This document shows, piece after piece, positions 45,501-57,272 of a DNA stretch of 64,000 bases. The translations under genes and the position numbers were made by a program. This DNA is from Actinospica robiniae DSM 44927 (GTDB taxonomy: Bacteria; Actinomycetota; Actinomycetes; Streptomycetales; Catenulisporaceae), in NCBI RefSeq assembly GCF_000504285.1, contig NZ_KI632511.1, positions 3,593,372-3,657,371 of the forward strand, in the 5' to 3' direction. Below the pieces are notes generated by a model. That model saw nothing but the letters and a program-made list of their open reading frames with translations. It searched no databases and was not told the origin of the DNA. Every line of letters starts with the position of its first letter. The stretch's first letter is position 1.

Positions 45501-48500
45501 TGACGCCGTGCTCGACCAGCAGGTCGAGGAAGTCCTCCGGGGAACGCGTGACCTGCTGCGGAACGACGACCAGCCGGCCGCCGTAGAGCAGCGAGCCCCA
45601 CAGCTCCCAGACCGAGACGTCGAAGGCGAAGGAGTGGAACAGCGGCCAGACGTCTTCGGGCGTGAAGTGGTAGTGCCGGTCGCCTGCGGCCATCAGACGC
45701 AGAACGTTGGCATGGGTGACGCTCACGCCCTTGGGCCGGCCGGTCGAGCCGGAGGTGTAGATCACGTAGGCGAGGTTGCCCGGGCCGCTGAGCGACGGCG
45801 GGTTCTCGTCGGGGCGGGCACGCAGCTCCTCGGCGTCACGATCCAGATCGACCAGCGCGCCCTGGTAGAACTCTGCGATCCCGGCGGCGTGCCTGCCGCT
45901 GGTGACCACGACCGGCGCCTGCGCGTCTCCGAGCATGAACGCCAGCCGGTCCGCGGGCAGTGCCGGGTCCAGCGGCAGGTATCCGGCCCCTGACTTGAGC
46001 ACGCCCAGCAGCGTGGGCACCAGGTCCGGCCCGCGCTCGAGACAGACCCCGACCAGTCGCTCCGGGCCGGCGCCGAGCTCGCGCAACCGGTGCGCGAGCC
46101 GGTTGGCCCGCTCGTTCAGCTCGCGGTAGTCGAGCTCCTCCTGTTCGAAGGCCACTGCGACGGCGTCCGGGTAGCGGGCCGCGGCCGCCTCGAAAGCCTC
46201 GTGGATGCCCTGGGTGACCGGCAGTTCCACCTCGCCGCCGGCCAGCGCGCGCAGCAGCTCGCGTTCGCCCTCGGGCAGGTAGACCGCGCGGGCGTCGCCT
46301 TCGGAGTCCGCGACCATCGCCTCGACCACGGCGCGGTACATCGCCGCGATCCGCTGGGCGTTGTCCAGGCTCAGCGAGCGCGGATTGGCCGTGAGCATGA
46401 AGGCGCCGGCGCGGCTGGAGACGGTCAGCGGGAACTCGGTCGGGCTCTCGTCGATGCTGGCCTGATAGTCCACCAGGTTGGTGTCGACCTGGTTGAAGTC
46501 CTGGTAGTTGAAGTAGACCTCGATCAGCTTGGTGCCGCCGGCCAGGCGCTGGATCGCCGGCAGCGGGAAACGCCGGTGCGGCCAGAGCCGGACTTCGCGG
46601 TCGAACACCTGCTGCACCAGCTCGCGCCAGGTGCGCGCCTCGCGGTCGACCGCGAACGGCACCGTGTTCAGGTACATGCCGTACACCCGGTCGGCGCCGG
46701 CGATCTCGGGGCGGGCGTCGCAGACCAGACCGGCCGAGAACTCCGCCTCATCAGTGAGCTGACTCAGTACCTTGAGGTGCGCGGCGAGCACCACGGCCTT
46801 CATCGAGACCCGGGCCTTGGCGGCCAGGGCGCGCAGACCGTCCTGCAAATCGTGGTAGGGCGCTGCGACCACATAGGTGCCGCGCGGCGCGTCCGGGTCG
46901 GTCGTTCCCCATCCCGTCGGCAGGGCGAACCGGGGGTAGTCGGCCACGATGCCGCCCCAGTACTCCTGATCCTGCGCGGATTCCAGGGACTCGAGTTCGG
47001 CGGCGATGAAGTCGGCGAACCGCACCTCCGGCAGTGCCACCGGCTCCGGCTCGAGCCCGTCCCGGATCCGGCGGTAGCAGGCGAGCAGCTCCATCAGCAG
47101 CGAGTGGTGGCTCCAGCCCTCGAGCACCGCGTGGCACTCGGTGACCGAGATCCACCAGACGCCGCCGTCGCACGCGTGCGCGCCGATCCGCAGCAGCGTC
47201 GGCGTGGCGAGGTCGAACAGGGTGGCCCTTTCGCGCCTGGAGTAGGCGTGCAGGTGCTCGGTGATCGAGGACTGAGTCTGGCCGGTCAAGTCGTGCACCT
47301 CGACCGGCATCACGGCCGACTCGTGCACCAGCTGCAGCGGCCGGCTGTAGGTGCTCAGGTCTATCCCGGTGCGCAAAACCTCGTGCCGGGCCACGACCAC
47401 CGCGGCAGCGGCCCGAAGCGCCGCCTCGGAGAAGGGGGTCTGGTCGACGATCCGGAAGGAGGTGACGTTGTGATAGTTGTTCTGCCCGTCGCCGGCCAGC
47501 ATCTCCACGAGCATGCCGGCCTGGACCTGGGAGAGCGGGTAGGCATCGACCGCCGACTCCGGCAGCCTGGCCCGGTCGGCGGCACTGATCAGCGCGAACG
47601 GTGCCACCGGGGCGGCCGCCTCGGCCGGGGCCGGGCGCCCCGTGACGAACCCGGCCAGCAGCGCGACCGTGCGGAACTCGAACACGTCCCGCACCGCCAC
47701 GTCGAACCCGGCCGTGCGCAGCGCGCCGACCAGGGCCACGGCCCGGATCGAGTCGCCGCCGAGGTCGAAGAAGCCGTCGTCCACGCCGACCTTGTTCACC
47801 CGCAGCACCGCGGACCAGACGGCCGCGATCCGCTCCTCGACCGGGGTCCGCGGGGCGACGTACTCGCCCGCGGTGGTCTGCGTGCGCTGGTCCGGTGCGG
47901 GCAGGGCGCGCTTGTCCAGCTTGCCGTTGGCGGTCAGCGGGAGCGCGGCCAGCGGCACGAACACGGACGGGATCATGTAGTCGGGCAGCGACTGAGAGAG
48001 CAGGGCCCTGATGTCGCCGGGCGCGGGCGCCTGTCCGCCGGCCGGAACGCCGTAGCCGACGAGGCGTTTGTCGCCGGGGGTGTCCTCGCGCACCACCACG
48101 ACCGCGTCGCGGATCCCGGGAACCGCGGCCAGCGCCGCCTCGATCTCACCCAGCTCGATCCGGTACCCGCGGATCTTGACCTGGTCATCGATCCGGCCAC
48201 AGAACTCCAGCCGGCCATCCGGCAGACGCCGAGCCAGATCACCACTGCGGTAGAGCCGCGCACCCGGGGCACCGCCGAACGGATCGGGAACGAACCGCTC
48301 CGCCGTCAGCTCCGGACGCCCGAGATACCCGCGCGCCACACCGGGACCACCGACATAGATCTCACCCGGAACGCCGACCGGCACGAGGCCGCCGCGTGCA
48401 TCGAGCAGGTAGACGCGCAGGTCCGCCAAGGGCCGGCCGATCGGGTTGCCGGTAGCGGTCTCGATCTCCTCCTGCGTCACCTGGTGGAAGGTGGTGTGCA

Positions 48501-50973
48501 CGGTGGTTTCGGTGATGCCGTACATGTTCAGCAGCCGCGTCTGCGCCAGATCGCGGCGCGCGGTCCAGGGGGCGAGTTCGGCGAACTCCAGCTTCTCCCC
48601 CGCGAACACCACCGCCCGCAACGACAACCGATCGATCCGCGGATCACCCTCACCCGCCAACCGCACCAACCCCCGAAACGCCGACGGCGTCTGATTCAAC
48701 ACCGTCACCCCATGCCCCACCAGCAAATCCAGAAAATCATCCGGCGACCGCGTCACACCCCGCGGCACCACCACCAGACGACCACCCTGCAACAACGCAC
48801 CCCACAACTCCCACACCGACACGTCAAACGCATACGAATGGAACAACGGCCACACATCCGACTCATCAAACCCATAATGCTCCTGAGCCGACGACAACAA
48901 CCGCACCACATTCCCATGCGACAAACACACCCCCTTCGGCCGACCCGTCGACCCCGACGTATAAATCACATACACCAAATCATCCGGACCCCCCGACACC
49001 CCCAGATCCGAACCCGACAAACCCTCCAGATCCTCCTCATCCAACACCACCACCACACCCCCGAAATCAGCAGGCAGACACCCCCGACCCACCGAATCCG
49101 TCACCACCACCGACACACCCGCATCCCCCACCATGAACCCCAACCGCTCCACCGGCTGCACCGGATCAAGCGGCAAATAACCAGCCCCCGACTTCAACAC
49201 CCCCAACAAAGCCGGCACCAAATCCAACCCCCGCTCCAAACACACCCCCACCACACACTCACGACCCACACCCAACCCCACCAACCGACGCGCAATCCGA
49301 TTCGCCCGCACATTCAAACCCGCATACGACAACCCCACACCCTCAAACACCACCGCCACCGCATCCGGCGACACACGCACCCGCTCCTCGAACAGCTTGT
49401 CCAGGCGCGCCGTGGGCGGCTCGACCCGCCCGGTGCCGGCCGTCTCAAGGAGTACGGACAGTTCGGTGTCGTCGTAGAGCGCGATGTCGGAGACCCGCGT
49501 CCCCGGGTCGGCGGTGACTTGAGCGAGCAGTCGCAGATAGTGCCGCACCATCCGCTCGACGGTGGTCCGGTCGAACAGGGCGTCGGCGTACTCGAGCAGG
49601 CCGCGCAGGCGGCCGTCGGCACCGGTCTCAATGTGCAGAGTCAGGTCGACCTTCGCGACGCGCCACTGTGCGGGCACCGCTTCCACCTGCACGCCGGGCA
49701 GCGCGAGGTCAGCGGCCCGGCCCTCGTGCATGGTGAACGCGACCTGATACAGCGGCGTGCGGGAGAGGTCGCGCTCCGGCTGGAGCTCGTCGACCAGGCG
49801 GGCGAACGGGATCTCGCGATGATCGAAGGCGTCCAGCACGGCCGTGCGGGCCCCGGCCAGGAGCCCGGCGAACCTCGGGTCACCGTCCCACAGGCCGCGC
49901 ACGACCAAGCTGTTGATGCCGTAGCCGATCAGGCCCTGCAACTCCGGTCGGCCGCGTCCGGAGACGACCGTGCCGACCGGGATGTCGGTGGCGCCGGTAT
50001 ACCGGGAGAGCAGCGCCTGGAACGAGGCCAGGAAGGCCACGAACAGGGTGACGTTCTGGGCCTCGGCCAAGGCGCGCAAGCCCGCGGCCAGGTCCTCGGG
50101 CAGTTCGAAGGGCACTGCGGAACCGTGCCAGTCGCGCACCGGCGGGCGCGGGCGGTCGGCGGGCAGTTCGAGCGGCGCCAGGTCGCAAAGCCGGGATCGC
50201 CAGTAGCCGAGCTGCTTCTCGAGCAGCCCGCCGGACAGAGTGGCTCGCTGCCACGCGGCGTAGTCGGCGTACTGGATCGGCAGGGTGTCGGCCGGCTTGG
50301 CCGGGCGGCCCTGCGGCTCCGCGGTGTACGCGGCGTAACCCTCGCACAGCTCGCGCAGGAAAACCTCGGTGGACCAAGCGTCACAGGCGATGTGGTGGAA
50401 GACCACTGACAACACGTGCTCGTCCGCGGCCAGGCACAGCAGACGGCCGCGCACCGGCCAGTCGCGCTCCAGGTCGAACCCGGTCGTGGCGTCCAGGGCC
50501 AGCTGCCGCTCCATCTGCTCGGCGCGCTCGTGCCCGGCCAGCGCGGTCAGATCGAGCTCTGCCAGCGCGAGCGCCGAGCCCGGGCCGGGTGCCGGGTCGA
50601 CCAGCTGCACCGGCTCGTCCTCGACCATGGTGTAGCGGGTGCGCAGGATCTCGTGCCGGGCGACGATCGCGTCCCAGGCACGGGCGAGGGCCGGCCGGTC
50701 CAGTGGACCGGTCAGCCGCAGCGCCAGCGGGACCAGGTACTCCGCGCTGTCCGGCTCCAGCCGGTTGAGGAACCACAGCTGCTCCTGCCCGAAGGCCAGG
50801 CGCAGCGGCCGGGAGCGGTCGGCCGGCGCGATGCGGCCGTCGCGGCCCCCGCGCCGCCCGGCGCCGGCCAGCCGGCGCCGGACCAGCTCCTCCCGGGCCG
50901 CGTCGGCCGCGGCCGCGTCGTCGGCGGCGGGGCCGGATCCGTGGTCGGGGGCGGTTGCGGCGCTCTGGGTCAT
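33598..50973 (-). CDS. Five-module NRPS with C-terminal beta-lactamase/PBP-like domain
   Basis: 5791 residues, domains C-A-T x5 then a serine hydrolase. Approximate residues: C1 50-500, A1 526-1020, T1 1073; C2 1124, A2 1590, T2 2141; C3 2194, A3 2671, T3 3224; C4 3284, A4 3741, T4 4292; C5 4348, A5 4821, T5 5391; hydrolase 5455-5791. Pocket codes read by eye: A1, A2 and A5 DVWNVAMVHK; A3 DVWCVAMVHK (both close to the Thr code DFWNIGMVHK); A4 DVGDCGAIDK (close to Orn DVGEIGSIDK). C1 has [10 protein letters not shown]2-C5 have CHAVLEG, SHAITEG, SHLVTGG and FHAVTEG, all departing from HHxxxDG. The hydrolase has SVSK (Ser5514, Lys5517) and HGG, but Asn5610 stands where the YxN tyrosine should be. 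There is no epimerisation domain and no normal thioesterase. ATGA overlap with the upstream NRPS gene. Confidence 0.95.
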   Translation of the reverse strand: MTQSAATAPDHGSGPAADDAAAADAAREELVRRRLAGAGRRGGRDGRIAPADRSRPLRLAFGQEQLWFLNRLEPDSAEYLVPLALRLTGPLDRPALARAWDAIVARHEILRTRYTMVEDEPVQLVDPAPGPGSALALAELDLTALAGHERAEQMERQLALDATTGFDLERDWPVRGRLLCLAADEHVLSVVFHHIACDAWSTEVFLRELCEGYAAYTAEPQGRPAKPADTLPIQYADYAAWQRATLSGGLLEKQLGYWRSRLCDLAPLELPADRPRPPVRDWHGSAVPFELPEDLAAGLRALAEAQNVTLFVAFLASFQALLSRYTGATDIPVGTVVSGRGRPELQGLIGYGINSLVVRGLWDGDPRFAGLLAGARTAVLDAFDHREIPFARLVDELQPERDLSRTPLYQVAFTMHEGRAADLALPGVQVEAVPAQWRVAKVDLTLHIETGADGRLRGLLEYADALFDRTTVERMVRHYLRLLAQVTADPGTRVSDIALYDDTELSVLLETAGTGRVEPPTARLDKLFEERVRVSPDAVAVVFEGVGLSYAGLNVRANRIARRLVGLGVGRECVVGVCLERGLDLVPALLGVLKSGAGYLPLDPVQPVERLGFMVGDAGVSVVVTDSVGRGCLPADFGGVVVVLDEEDLEGLSGSDLGVSGGPDDLVYVIYTSGSTGRPKGVCLSHGNVVRLLSSAQEHYGFDESDVWPLFHSYAFDVSVWELWGALLQGGRLVVVPRGVTRSPDDFLDLLVGHGVTVLNQTPSAFRGLVRLAGEGDPRIDRLSLRAVVFAGEKLEFAELAPWTARRDLAQTRLLNMYGITETTVHTTFHQVTQEEIETATGNPIGRPLADLRVYLLDARGGLVPVGVPGEIYVGGPGVARGYLGRPELTAERFVPDPFGGAPGARLYRSGDLARRLPDGRLEFCGRIDDQVKIRGYRIELGEIEAALAAVPGIRDAVVVVREDTPGDKRLVGYGVPAGGQAPAPGDIRALLSQSLPDYMIPSVFVPLAALPLTANGKLDKRALPAPDQRTQTTAGEYVAPRTPVEERIAAVWSAVLRVNKVGVDDGFFDLGGDSIRAVALVGALRTAGFDVAVRDVFEFRTVALLAGFVTGRPAPAEAAAPVAPFALISAADRARLPESAVDAYPLSQVQAGMLVEMLAGDGQNNYHNVTSFRIVDQTPFSEAALRAAAAVVVARHEVLRTGIDLSTYSRPLQLVHESAVMPVEVHDLTGQTQSSITEHLHAYSRRERATLFDLATPTLLRIGAHACDGGVWWISVTECHAVLEGWSHHSLLMELLACYRRIRDGLEPEPVALPEVRFADFIAAELESLESAQDQEYWGGIVADYPRFALPTGWGTTDPDAPRGTYVVAAPYHDLQDGLRALAAKARVSMKAVVLAAHLKVLSQLTDEAEFSAGLVCDARPEIAGADRVYGMYLNTVPFAVDREARTWRELVQQVFDREVRLWPHRRFPLPAIQRLAGGTKLIEVYFNYQDFNQVDTNLVDYQASIDESPTEFPLTVSSRAGAFMLTANPRSLSLDNAQRIAAMYRAVVEAMVADSEGDARAVYLPEGERELLRALAGGEVELPVTQGIHEAFEAAAARYPDAVAVAFEQEELDYRELNERANRLAHRLRELGAGPERLVGVCLERGPDLVPTLLGVLKSGAGYLPLDPALPADRLAFMLGDAQAPVVVTSGRHAAGIAEFYQGALVDLDRDAEELRARPDENPPSLSGPGNLAYVIYTSGSTGRPKGVSVTHANVLRLMAAGDRHYHFTPEDVWPLFHSFAFDVSVWELWGSLLYGGRLVVVPQQVTRSPEDFLDLLVEHGVTVLNQTPSAFKGLIRLAADGDPRIGRLRLRAVVFAGEKLEFDDLHPWTDRLGLQAPELLNMYGITETTVHTTFHRLAAADLAAGAGNQVGRPLADLTVHILDREGYPAPLGVPGEIHVGGPGVTRGYLNRPELTAQRFVPDPFGAPGSRLYRSGDLARRLPDGTLEFYGRIDDQVKIRGFRIELGEITAVLADHPGVRDAVVLVREDQPGDRRLVAYCVPAGAEPVPAGELAEHCAGRLPGYMVPAAFVALPVLPLTVNGKLDRRALPAPDRSALRADQHYLAPRTPVEERIAAVWAEVLGVARVGVTDGFFDLGGDSIRAVTLVGATRAAGFDVAVRDVFEYQTVERLAELLTGRPAPAGPAEPVARFALIDSQDRAKLPADAVDAYPLSQAQVGMLVAMLAQDGQNAYHNVNSFMIPDERGFDLAALEAAARVLTERHEILRTSAELVGYSVPMQVVHAEARIPVAVHDLRGLGDMERRARVAEFVAAERDRLFDLGTAPLLRFTVHLVDGGWRMSFTQSHAITEGWSYHSMLMELLTCYREVLDGVEPGAAEPGAAETEAAEPAAPAVRYADFIAAELESLAGEEDRAYWRALVESHPKFALPSGWCDEPAPAPDAPREAIRGGVSLRPFDAALRALAADCRVSLKAVLLAVHLKVLSQLTEQESFSAGLVCDARPEVLGADRVYGMHLNTLPFGHDRGARTWRDLVRQVFAREVELWPHRRFPLPAVQREAGRESLIDVIFTYLDFHIVDTEQVDSDETISDSPTEFGLSVTTIGGYLGLSSSTRYFNRVNMNRLSAMYEAVLTAMTADPDGDARATCLPAGERDLLLGEVNRVVPAAPVRPPHELFQEHAAARPGATALVFGDTRLTYAELNARANRLAHNLRARGVGPERLVGVHLERGVEVVVSILAILKAGGAYLPLDPAYPADRRAYMLAESGAGWLISDSALMADAGQGSDTSEPSGAAGPGYELILLDQEDFSDHPGIDPQPSASAGNLMYVIFTSGSTGRPKGVCVTHANVHRLFTSTSDDYGFDEHDVWTLFHSYAFDVSVWELWGALMHGGTLVVVPFDVARSPEDFLELMVEHRATILCQTPSAFRSLAAAAAQGDARLERLDLRAVVFAGEKLEPAELAPWAGRLGLDRPQLINMYGITETTVHTTYYRLDESDFASGAPSRVGRKIDDLTLHLLSPEGDLVPLGVPGEIFVGGPGVTRGYLNRPELTAQRFVPDPFAAGQRLYRSGDLARRRADGGLDFLGRIDDQVKIRGYRIELGEISAVLAAQPGVREAVAVARGESLVGYYVPAEGCDPDIAVLRSALGVRLPDYMVPAFFVRLEAIPLGSTGKLDRRALPAPDLAALGDQVGRREPATATERRLAEIYAEVLGLERVGVDAGFFELGGDSLRAVALVGALRLAGFDLGVRDVFQYQSVARLAELLDARPASAAGDAARFVPVAPFALIDEADRRLLPPGVTDAYPAAQAQLGMAVAAQNATGRTLYHIVSSFRIRDDRPFAEAALRAAVQELVDRHETLRTSFATAGYSVPLQLVHGEVSAAVVVHPDMGGHEEFVAAERSNAFALDQAPPLLRVAAHVETDEAWWLTIAVSHLVTGGWDFNTLLMEFVRTYRAHRDGTAAEQPEAAGTGVRYADFIAAEVASLESAEDQSYWRAIAEGYPAFVLPEGWGEAHAAAEAAHARVAYHDLDAALRSFAAAERVSVKSVLHAAHLKVLGQLTSERSFSSGLVCDARPEVLGADKVNGMYINTLPFAVERTAATWRELVHQAFDREVELWPHRSHPLPAIRRATGLGPLDVVFDFTDFHQVDLGAVDIQASDEQGATEFGLSVSTAGGFVNLAADGRVMSQSGLDRVAGMYRAVLEAIAADADGDARAVYLPAGELERILGEWAYAPNHAVTGAGEPRLAHEAFEARAAADPDAVAVVDDGSRLGYGELNARANRLAHHLRALGVGPEVLVGVCAERSVEQVIALLAVIKAGGGYVPLDPTLPAERLAFILEQIEAPIVLCDPSGRSALPAGPARLIALADPAPWAEMPATDPVRTADPAGTCYVVYTSGSTGRPKGVVNSHAALANRIDYVAREVYRLEPGSAQLVKTEIGFDVAVGEVLAALSVGARLVLAAPGGHRDPRYLRDLIAAEGVTAVDAVPTLLAPLLAAGLAECTGLRSLCFGGEEFPVDLARTLTAALPDCAVFNAYGPAEASIDVTAWQCTAEELAGLSRVPLGRAHPNVRLYVLDEDMRPVPAGVRGELYLGGVGLARGYYGSPELTAAAFVPDPFAPEPQAGSPDGPGARLYRTGDAVCWRPDGTLDFLGRVDAQVKLHGVRIEPGEIEAALRGCPGVTDAVVVVRTDKGRRSLVGYYVPRPGDATPAPAQLRSLLAVALPAAFVPAALVALNVLPLGPTGKVDRGLLPAPQPSDFPVGQYVAPRDPREEQVAAIWREVLGVDRVGVEDSFFDLGGDSLRAIALVGALHSAGYATSVREVFALRTVAELAAALTPLASAGAAARAAAVEPFALLSVADRAALPPGLADAYPLSQIQLGMVFELMAGEGPGAYQSVLSQQIRDTRPFEPEAFAAAVRAIVDRHEILRTSFALSGYATPLQLVHEAAEPRIVVEDGRGLPPQEQSAALAAYVAAERADRFEIGNAPLVRVAAHLASDDTWWLTFTIFHAVTEGWSSALLLEEVIKAYQRIRDGQAPDLPALPDVRYADFIAGELEALASPEDQAYWTGVVSGAARFTLPGWGEQGTATPLHGEVDLRDLDERLRELATAGRVSLKAVLHAAHLKVLSQLTGEVAFHAGLVCDARPERAGADRIQGMFLNTLPFVYQRSARTWRDLIRDVFDQEVELWPHRRYPMPAIQRGNRQRLIEVLFNYQDFSGAARAATGAVGGGDSGRVAGIGATEVSLGEGDSEFALSVISVGGRLDLTTTTAALSRANLDRLAGMYRAVLEAMAADPDGDAQATYLPAGERDRLISGGASQPAVAKVTHRLHELFEERVRVSPDAVAVVFEGVGLSYAGLNVRANRIARRLVGLGVGRECVVGVCLERGLDLVPALLGVLKSGAGYLPLDPVQPVERLGFMVGDAGVSVVVTDSVGRGCLPADFGGVVVVLDEEDLEGLSGSDLGVSGGPDDLVYVIYTSGSTGRPKGVCLSHGNVVRLLSSAQEHYGFDESDVWPLFHSYAFDVSVWELWGALLQGGRLVVVPRGVTRSPDDFLDLLVGHGVTVLNQTPSAFRGLVRLAGEGDPRIDRLSLRAVVFAGEKLEFAELAPWVARHSLARVALVNMYGITETTVHTTYHRIVRADLAPNAGNPIGRPLADLRVYLLDGQGNLVPEGVPGEIYVGGPGVARGYLGRPELTAERFVPDPFGGAPGSRLYRSGDLARRLPDGRLEFCGRIDDQVKIRGYRIELGEIEAALAAVPGIRDAVVVVREDTPGDKRLVAYLTTSSAAAPAPDPDSADSAADHAADDPLSPSALRATLARTLPEYMLPTAFVTLPALPLTPNGKLDKRALPDPGDSATARVEYVAPSTPVECALAEIWGRVLGIGRVGAQDRFFDLGGDSIRLIQVIADAQQAGLALSLRMFYEDLTLEQFAARVPQPGTEPGAADPAALADAAAPEAAAVPSTRGRGLRIPSPAATMAEHHVPGVAIALIEGGEIAEARAFGVLRADGAEPATADTVFQVGSVSKFVSVLGALSLVRDGRLEFDRNINDYLTSWRVPGRRAVSLRRLLGHLSGLTPVENTVFAPDEPLPGLPDLLDGRPPFRTPPVRVDRAPGTAFENANVNYAVLQQLIEDRTGTPFADLIRELVLDPLGMAGSGFEPDFPSRCGRPVAAGHDEAGVPVPGGWRVRPDTAAAGLWTTAPDLARAVIEVRSAYLGDGGRVLTRELAAEMLTPHPGAHYGLGTVVDDDGADLEYGHGGEMPGYRATVSALLRAGDGVVALTNGRSGREIARFLAARLRTH
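35671..36503 (-). repeat. Duplicated A-domain segment (module 5 copy)
   Basis: This 833-bp stretch appears base-for-base identical, by eye, to 48565-49397 in module 1, at a constant offset of 12,894 bp. It covers the A domain from its beginning ([14 protein letters not shown]) to just past the [13 protein letters not shown] strand. Codons are G- or T-ending (TTG, TAT, GAT, TCG, GGG) unlike the C-ending codons around it. Similarity continues downstream at a lower, still high level (35160-35480). Confidence 0.9.
48565..49397 (-). repeat. Duplicated A-domain segment (module 1 copy)
   Basis: Partner of 35671-36503. Both borders are sharp: beyond 49397 the two modules diverge at once (CTTGTCCAGG versus CTCGTGCAAA in plus-strand reading), and below 48565 they diverge for about 90 bp. 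Identity at silent sites shows the copying was recent. Confidence 0.9.
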
Positions 50974-53900
50974 GCTCCTGGCTCCTTGGGCGCGGTGTCA
51001 GCGGTGGAATCGGCGGCGGTCTCGCGGCGCAGCTGCTCTTCCGGCAGCGCGGCGATTTCGGCCCGGATCTCGGCCTCGACCGCCTCGGCGAGGCCGGCGA
51101 CGCTGGGCCGCTCGAAGATCAGCCGCATCGGCAGGTCGAGGTCGAACTCCTCCTGCAGCCGGGCGATCAGCCGGATCGCGAGCAGGGAGTGCCCGCCGAG
51201 CTGGAAGAAGTCGTCCAGAACGCCGACCGGCCGGCCGAGCAGCTCGGTCCAGACCTCGGCGATCCGCTCCTCGACCACGGTGCGCGGGGCGAGTTGCCCC
51301 TGGGCTCCGGCCCCGGACTCGGGCGGCCCGGGCAGCGCGGAGCGGTCCAGCTTGCCGTTGGCGTTGAGCGGGATCCGGTCGAGCAGGACGAACGCGGCCG
51401 GGACCATGTAGTCCGGCAGCCGGGTCGCGCAGTACTCCGCGAGCCCTTCGACGGCGGCGCCGTCCTGGTCGGGCACGTAGAAGGCGGTCAGGTGGTGCTG
51501 GTCGGCGAGGATCGCGGCGTCGCGCACGCCCGGGTGCGCCGCGAGCACCGCGCGGATCTCGCCCGGCTCGATCCGGTAGCCGCGGATCTTGACCTGGTCG
51601 TCGATCCGGCCGAGGAAGGCCACGTCGCCGCTCGCCAGCCGGCGCACCAGGTCGCCGGTGCGGTAGAGCCGGCCGCCCGCGCCGAACGGGTCGGGCAGGA
51701 ACCGCTCCGCGGTCAGCTCCGGCCGTCCGGCATAGCCGCGGGCGACGCCGGTCCCGCCGACGTACAGTTCGCCGGTCACCCCGACCGGGACGGGACGCAG
51801 CGCGGAGTCGAGCACGTACATGGTCATGTTCGGCAGCGGCCGGCCGATCGGCACCGTGCCCTCCGGCTGCCGGTCCCGGATCGGGAAGATGCAGGTGCCC
51901 ACCGACGCCTCGGTCGGGCCGTACTCGTTGATCAGCCGTCCGGGGCCGAGCAGGTCTAGCCAGCGGTTGGCCAGCGACCCGGGCAGCGCCTCGCCGGCCA
52001 CCACGATCACCCCGGCCAGGTCCGCGGCCGCCTCATCCGCCAGCTGCTCGCCGAGGATCTGCAGGTGTCCGGGCGTCAGCTTGATGAAGCTGAACGGGCC
52101 GGCCGCGCTGAGCGCCGAGCCCAGCCGGGCCAGATCGAGGTCCGGGGCGATGACGTGCACCCGCTGCCCGACGACCAGTGGCGCCCACAGGTTCGGCACG
52201 ACCAGGTCGAAGGCCACTGAGGAGAACAGCGGCGCGCCGCCGGTGCCCCGGCTGGCGAGTTCGGCCGCCGCCCAGCCGACGTGGTTGGCCAGGCCTCGAT
52301 GGGTCACCTGCACGCCCTTGGGGCGGCCGGTGGACCCGGAGGTGAAGATGACGTAGGCCAGCTCGTCCGGGTCGGTGGTCCGCGGCAGCGCGCGCACCGA
52401 GGTCGAGCCGATCATCTGGGCGTGCTTGTCCACCATCAGCGTCGGCACCGTCAGGCGCTCGGCGTATGCGGCGGTACTGACCGCGGCGCTGGCTCCGGCG
52501 TCCTCGAGCATCGCGGCGATCCGCTCCGCCGGGTAGCTCGGGTCCAGCGGCACATAGGCGCCGCCGAGCTTCCACACGCCGAGCAGCGTGGCGAGCAGGT
52601 CCACGCCCCGGTCCAGCAGCACGCCGACCACAGCGCCGGCGCGAAGGCCGCTGTTGTGTAGCAGGTTCGCCGTCCTGGCGGCCTGGGCGTCGAGCTCGGC
52701 GTAGCTGTACGTGCGCTCGCCCGCTTCGAGTGCGACGGCGTCCGGGGTCGCGGCGACCTGGGCCTCGAACCGGTCGAGCACGGTGCCGGCCGGGAAGTCG
52801 GCCGCGGTCTCGTTCCATCCGGCCACCAGCTGCCCGCGTTCGGCGTCGGCCAGGTACTCGAGATCGGCCAGAGCGGTGTCGGGGTCGGCGACCGCGGCAG
52901 TCAGCAGCCTGACGAAGTGGTCGGCCAGGCGCTGCACGGTGTCCCGGTCGAAGACCGTCGTGGCGTATTCGAACGCTGCGGCCAGGGAGCCGTCGGCCCG
53001 GCGCCACATGAACAGAGTCAGGTCGGTCTTGGCCACCTTCCACGCGCGCTGGAAGGCCTCCATCGCGGTGTCGTCCTCGGCGGTGACGCTGGTCGCGCCC
53101 TCGTCCTGCAGGTCGAAGGCGACCTGGTAGAGCGGGGTGCGCGACAGGTCGCGCTCCGGGACGAGCTCGTCCACCAGCAGCTCGAACGGCAGCGCCTGGT
53201 GTTCGAACGCTGACACGGCGGACGAGCGCACCCGGCGGACCGCCTCGGTGAAGGACAGCTCCGGGGCCAGGCCGCAGCGCAGCACCAGGGAGTTGAGGAA
53301 GAACCCGGCGACGTCGCCCACCTCAGGCCGGCCGCGGCCGGCCACCGGGGTGCCGACCGGGACGTCCCACTGGCCGGTGTACCGGGCCAGAGTCGCGGCG
53401 AATCCGGCGAGCAGTGTCATGAACGGCGTCGCCGCGCAGCCGCGGCCGAGGTCGGCGAGCGCGCCGGCCAACTCGGCCGGCAGTTCCACCCGCACCCCGG
53501 AACCGGCCGGGTCTCGCTCGGCCGGGCGCACCCGGTCCGCGGGCAGTTCGAGCCGCGGCAGGTCGGCCAGGGCCTTACGCCAGTATTCCAGTTCGCCGGT
53601 GCGCACCTGGTCGGTCAGCTGCGCACGCTGCCAGGACGCGAAATCCGCGTACTGCACCGGCAGTTCGGGCAGCTGCGGCACGCGGCCGGCCACCTCGGCG
53701 GCGGCCAGTTCACGCAGGTCGCGGCTGAGCACAACGGTGCTCCAGCCGTCGGATGCGATGTGGTGCAAGGTGATCAGCAGCACATGCGGCTGCCCCGGAA
53801 TGCGCACCAGCATGGCCCGCCACAGCGGGCCGTGTTCGAGGTCGAATCCGCCATCGAACTGTTCGCCGAACAGCTTGGCGAGCCGATCGTCGACCTGCTC

Positions 53901-55934
53901 GGCGTTGCTCGCGGGAAGGTCGACCACGCGCAGCTCCACCGGTCCGGGTGCCCCGGGGTACTGCAAGGGCTGTCCCTCGACGGTCGTGTAGTGCGTACGC
54001 AGCGCCTCGTGCCGCACTTCGAGCGCGTCCAGAGCGCGCTGCACGGTGAGCACGTCCAGGTCGGCCGGCAGCCGCAGGAACAACGGCGCGACCCACTCCC
54101 GGCTGCCCGGGTGCATCTGGTCCAGGAACCACAACCGCTGCTGACCGAAGGAGAGCGGCAGCCCTCGGCCGCGCGGCAGCAGCGGGATCGCCGCCGCGGC
54201 GCCCTCTCCGCCGTCGCCGGCCCCAGCGCTCTCCGCCAGCAGCGCGGCCTGTGCGCGCACCGTGGTCGCGGTGAACAGCTTGCGCGGCTCGATGGCCGCG
54301 CGGCCGCCCTCGATCAGGCGGCCGGCCAGCCGGGCGAGCACCAGCGAGGAGCCGCCGAGCTGGAAGAAGTCGTCGTGCGCGCCGACCCGCTCGATCCCGA
54401 GCAGGTCCTGCCAGGCCTCGGCGACGAACCGCTCCTCCGGGGTGCTCGGCTCGACGAATCCACCCTGCTCGGCCGGCTCCACGATCGCGGCCAGCGCAGC
54501 GCGGTCCACCTTGCCGTTGGGCGTCAGCGGGAATCGCTCGACCGAGCGGAAGACAGCCGGGATGACCGCCTCAGGCAGCCGTCCGACCAGGTACTCACGC
54601 AGCTGCCCGGGCGGCACCGGCTCTGCGGTGCGTACGTACGCGGCCAGCCGGGTCGCGCCGGATTCGTCCTTGAGGCCGACCACGGCGGCGCCGCGCACCT
54701 GCGGGTGTCCGGTCAGCACCGCCTCGATCTCGCCCGGCTCGATCCGCACGCCGTTGACCTTGAGCTGGTCGTCGACCCGGCCGAGGTACTCCAGGCTCTG
54801 GTCCGCCCGCCAGCGCGCCCGGTCGCCGGTGCGGTAGAGCCGGGAGCCCGGCTCGCCGAACTCGTCCGGAACGAACCGGTCCGCGGTCAGCGCGGGCTGA
54901 TTCAGATAGCCGCGCCCCAGGCCGCGGCCGCCGAGGTACAGCTCGCCGGCCATACCGACCGGCACCGGCTCGCCGGCCGGGTCGAGCACCACCACGTACA
55001 GGTTCTCGATCGGACGGCCGATCGGCACCGGCCCGGTCAGCTGCGCCGGGTCGAGCCGGTGCGCGGTGGCGTCGATGGAGCACTCGGTCGGGCCGTAGGT
55101 GTTCCACAGCGCGAAGTCGTGGCCGGCCAGCAGCCGCTGGCACAGCTCGGCGTGCAGGGCCTCTCCGGCGGAGAAGACCAGGCGCAGCGACGAGCACTCG
55201 CGCCAGGCCGGCTCCTCGGCGAGCAGCCGGTACACCGAGGGCACGCCCTGCAGAACCGTGATCCGCTCGTCGCGCACCGCCCGGGCCAGTGCCGCCGGGT
55301 CGCGCTCGGCTCCGCGCGGCGCCAGCACCACGCAGCCGCCGGAGCTGAGCGGGCCGAAGAATTCCCAGCAGGCAGCGTCGAATCCGATCGAAGTCTTCTG
55401 CAACACCCGGTCGGCCGGGCCCAGGCCGTGGCGGCGCACGGTCCACCCCACCCGGTTGCCGATGCCCTCGTGGGTGACCACGACGCCCTTCGGCCGGCCG
55501 GTCGAGCCCGAGGTGTACACGATGTACGCGGCGGCGTCCGGCTCGATCCGCACCCGCGGATCGCTGTCCGGGCAGCGCTCGAGCGCGGTCCAGTCCGTGT
55601 CCGCGTCCAGCACGACCTTCGCGGCGGTGTCCTGCAGGATCCACTCGCGCCGAGCGGCCGGATAGGCCGGGTCGATCGGCACGTACGCGCTGCCGGACCG
55701 CCATACCCCGAGCAGGGCGACGACGAGGTCGAAGCCGCGTTCCAGGCACACCGCCACCGGCACCTCGGGGCCGGCCCCGAGGTCGCGCAGGTGGTTGGCC
55801 AGGCGGTTGGCCCGGGCGTCGAGCTGCGCGTAGCTGTGGACGAGGCCGCCGTCGAGGACCGCGGCCGCCTGCGGGGTGCGCGCGGCCTGCCGGGCGACCT
55901 GGTCGTGCAGCAGGACGGGCGAGATCGTGCTCAT
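50970..55934 (-). CDS. Two-module initiating NRPS (A-T-C-A-T)
   Basis: 1654 residues from ATG 55934 (AGGAG upstream). A1 residues 1-500, T1 about 530 ([10 protein letters not shown]), C about 593-1040 with the standard [10 protein letters not shown]2 about 1058-1540, T2 about 1582 ([11 protein letters not shown]). No condensation domain precedes A1, so this enzyme starts the chain, or receives an acyl cap from the free-standing C protein at 58313-59752. Pocket codes by eye: A1 DAWQFATIDK, close to the Gln code DAWQFGLIDK; A2 DLPKVAEVGK, close to Asn DLTKLGEVGK and Asp DLTKVGHIGK. A2 is the likely substrate site for a SyrP-like hydroxylase. The C-terminus is a short acidic, Ala-rich tail that may dock to the next NRPS. 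The stop overlaps the start of the five-module NRPS by ATGA. Confidence 0.95.
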   Translation of the reverse strand: MSTISPVLLHDQVARQAARTPQAAAVLDGGLVHSYAQLDARANRLANHLRDLGAGPEVPVAVCLERGFDLVVALLGVWRSGSAYVPIDPAYPAARREWILQDTAAKVVLDADTDWTALERCPDSDPRVRIEPDAAAYIVYTSGSTGRPKGVVVTHEGIGNRVGWTVRRHGLGPADRVLQKTSIGFDAACWEFFGPLSSGGCVVLAPRGAERDPAALARAVRDERITVLQGVPSVYRLLAEEPAWRECSSLRLVFSAGEALHAELCQRLLAGHDFALWNTYGPTECSIDATAHRLDPAQLTGPVPIGRPIENLYVVVLDPAGEPVPVGMAGELYLGGRGLGRGYLNQPALTADRFVPDEFGEPGSRLYRTGDRARWRADQSLEYLGRVDDQLKVNGVRIEPGEIEAVLTGHPQVRGAAVVGLKDESGATRLAAYVRTAEPVPPGQLREYLVGRLPEAVIPAVFRSVERFPLTPNGKVDRAALAAIVEPAEQGGFVEPSTPEERFVAEAWQDLLGIERVGAHDDFFQLGGSSLVLARLAGRLIEGGRAAIEPRKLFTATTVRAQAALLAESAGAGDGGEGAAAAIPLLPRGRGLPLSFGQQRLWFLDQMHPGSREWVAPLFLRLPADLDVLTVQRALDALEVRHEALRTHYTTVEGQPLQYPGAPGPVELRVVDLPASNAEQVDDRLAKLFGEQFDGGFDLEHGPLWRAMLVRIPGQPHVLLITLHHIASDGWSTVVLSRDLRELAAAEVAGRVPQLPELPVQYADFASWQRAQLTDQVRTGELEYWRKALADLPRLELPADRVRPAERDPAGSGVRVELPAELAGALADLGRGCAATPFMTLLAGFAATLARYTGQWDVPVGTPVAGRGRPEVGDVAGFFLNSLVLRCGLAPELSFTEAVRRVRSSAVSAFEHQALPFELLVDELVPERDLSRTPLYQVAFDLQDEGATSVTAEDDTAMEAFQRAWKVAKTDLTLFMWRRADGSLAAAFEYATTVFDRDTVQRLADHFVRLLTAAVADPDTALADLEYLADAERGQLVAGWNETAADFPAGTVLDRFEAQVAATPDAVALEAGERTYSYAELDAQAARTANLLHNSGLRAGAVVGVLLDRGVDLLATLLGVWKLGGAYVPLDPSYPAERIAAMLEDAGASAAVSTAAYAERLTVPTLMVDKHAQMIGSTSVRALPRTTDPDELAYVIFTSGSTGRPKGVQVTHRGLANHVGWAAAELASRGTGGAPLFSSVAFDLVVPNLWAPLVVGQRVHVIAPDLDLARLGSALSAAGPFSFIKLTPGHLQILGEQLADEAAADLAGVIVVAGEALPGSLANRWLDLLGPGRLINEYGPTEASVGTCIFPIRDRQPEGTVPIGRPLPNMTMYVLDSALRPVPVGVTGELYVGGTGVARGYAGRPELTAERFLPDPFGAGGRLYRTGDLVRRLASGDVAFLGRIDDQVKIRGYRIEPGEIRAVLAAHPGVRDAAILADQHHLTAFYVPDQDGAAVEGLAEYCATRLPDYMVPAAFVLLDRIPLNANGKLDRSALPGPPESGAGAQGQLAPRTVVEERIAEVWTELLGRPVGVLDDFFQLGGHSLLAIRLIARLQEEFDLDLPMRLIFERPSVAGLAEAVEAEIRAEIAALPEEQLRRETAADSTADTAPKEPGA

Positions 55935-56002
55935 CGCGACTCCTAGCGAGGTGACGGGTGGTGCGGATCAAGGTGCCGGCCCGCGCTAGGCGGGCCGGCC
56001 GG

Positions 56003-56209
56003 TCAGGCCTGCGCGGTCTCGGCCATCCGCCGGCGCAGGCTCAGCGGGCGCATGTCGGTCCAGACCTCGCCGATCCGGGCCAGGCACTCCTCCCGGGTGC
56101 CGCTGGTCCCCTCGGCCCGCCAGCCGGGCGGCAGCTCGCGCTCCGCCCACCACAGCGAGTACTGCTCCTCGTCGTTGAGCACCACCAGGAAGCCGCGCTC
56201 GTCGCTCAT
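56003..56209 (-). CDS. MbtH-like protein
   Basis: 68 residues. All family positions are present: NDEEQYSLWWAERELPPGWRAEG, then EECLARIGEVWTDMRPLSLR, with the invariant tryptophans of the A-domain contact surface. MbtH proteins bind NRPS adenylation domains and are needed for their folding or activity. The gene sits 68 nt upstream of the first NRPS gene in the same operon, so it probably serves both NRPSs. Confidence 0.95.
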   Translation of the reverse strand: MSDERGFLVVLNDEEQYSLWWAERELPPGWRAEGTSGTREECLARIGEVWTDMRPLSLRRRMAETAQA

Positions 56210-56261
56210 CGCTACTCCAGTTCCGTTGTTTCGCAGGGTTCGTAGATTGCCTGGCCGCCGG

Positions 56262-57272
56262 TCAGGCGACCAGGGCGCCGCCGTCGAGCAGGAAGTCGTC
56301 GAATCGCGTGCCCAGGCCCCGGTCCAGGGCCGCGCAGCGCACGTAGTCCGCCAGCGCGAGGTCGAGCATGCCGAGGCCGAACGGGGAGAAGACCACGTTC
56401 TGCTGCGGAGTGCGGCGCAGGGCCGAGGGATCGCGCACCAGCCGCCCGAGGGAGGCGTGGATGAAGTCGCGGTTGCCCGCGACCTGCTCGGTCAGGTGCA
56501 GCGAGGTGCGTTCGCGGCACACGTGGTCGGCGTCGTCGACCACGTTGACCGAGCTGAGGATCGCCGCCGGATACAGGTCGCGCAGCGAGACGTGCAGCAG
56601 CACGCTGCCCGGCGGCACGTCGTCCAGGCCCATGTGCGGTTCGGCCGCGGTGGTGGCGATCGAGTGCAGCCGGTGGCCGCGCAGTGCCGCGGCGGCGCTC
56701 GGGGCGACCTCGACGGCGACGTCGGGCAGCTCCTCGGCGGCGCGGCGGCGGAAGGATTCCGCCCGGTCCTGGTCGCGGTCGAACACGCTGGCCGCACGGA
56801 GGTTCGGCAGCACGGCGGCGAGGAACCTGAGCACCTCGAAGTTGATCACGCCGCAGCCGAGCAGCGCGGCCGAGCCGGACTGCTCCGGCGTGGTCAGGAC
56901 CGAGGCGGCCAGCGCGGCGCTCGCCGCGGTGCGCCGGGCGGAGATCACCGAACCCTCGATCAGCGCCTCCGGCTGCCCGGTGGCCAGGCTGTTGAGCAGG
57001 ATCGCGGCGCTGGCCCGCTGGAGCCCGGAGTCCAGGTTGCCGGGGAAGGAGGAGATCCACTTCATCCCGGCGACCGGCTGCGGTCCGCCGAGGTAGGCCG
57101 GCAGGCCGATGATCCGGTTGCGCGCGTTGCGCGGGAAGCGCAGGAAGACCGAGTGCGGGACCGCGGCCTGCCCCTCGTCGTAGAGCCGGTAGGCCTCCCG
57201 GACCAGGTCGACGAGCTCGCGCTCGCGCCCGTCCAGCAGTGCGGAGACCTCCGCCTGGCGCAGGATCAGCAT
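56262..57272 (-). CDS. SbnB-like 2,3-diaminopropionate synthase (ornithine cyclodeaminase fold)
   Basis: 336 residues from ATG 57272, with GGAAGGA upstream; GTG 57287 is an alternative. Rossmann-type NAD-binding region LLGCGVINFEVLRFLAAVLPNL, substrate lobe with GMKWISSFPGNLDSGLQRASAAILLNS, and LVRDPSAL... FSPFGLGMLDLALADYV, as in the SbnB/VioK branch rather than true cyclodeaminases. SbnB oxidatively cleaves N-(1-amino-1-carboxyl-2-ethyl)-glutamate made by SbnA, giving 2,3-diaminopropionate and 2-oxoglutarate. It overlaps the SbnA-like gene by 7 bp (ATGCTGA), so both products are made together. Confidence 0.9.
   Translation of the reverse strand: MLILRQAEVSALLDGRERELVDLVREAYRLYDEGQAAVPHSVFLRFPRNARNRIIGLPAYLGGPQPVAGMKWISSFPGNLDSGLQRASAAILLNSLATGQPEALIEGSVISARRTAASAALAASVLTTPEQSGSAALLGCGVINFEVLRFLAAVLPNLRAASVFDRDQDRAESFRRRAAEELPDVAVEVAPSAAAALRGHRLHSIATTAAEPHMGLDDVPPGSVLLHVSLRDLYPAAILSSVNVVDDADHVCRERTSLHLTEQVAGNRDFIHASLGRLVRDPSALRRTPQQNVVFSPFGLGMLDLALADYVRCAALDRGLGTRFDDFLLDGGALVA

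Noticed and set aside
37468-50409. Very long plus-strand ORFs (up to about 1690 codons) opposite the large NRPS
   Set aside because: They mirror the NRPS codons in the antisense frame, are rich in Arg, Gly, His and Gln, and show no recognisable domain.
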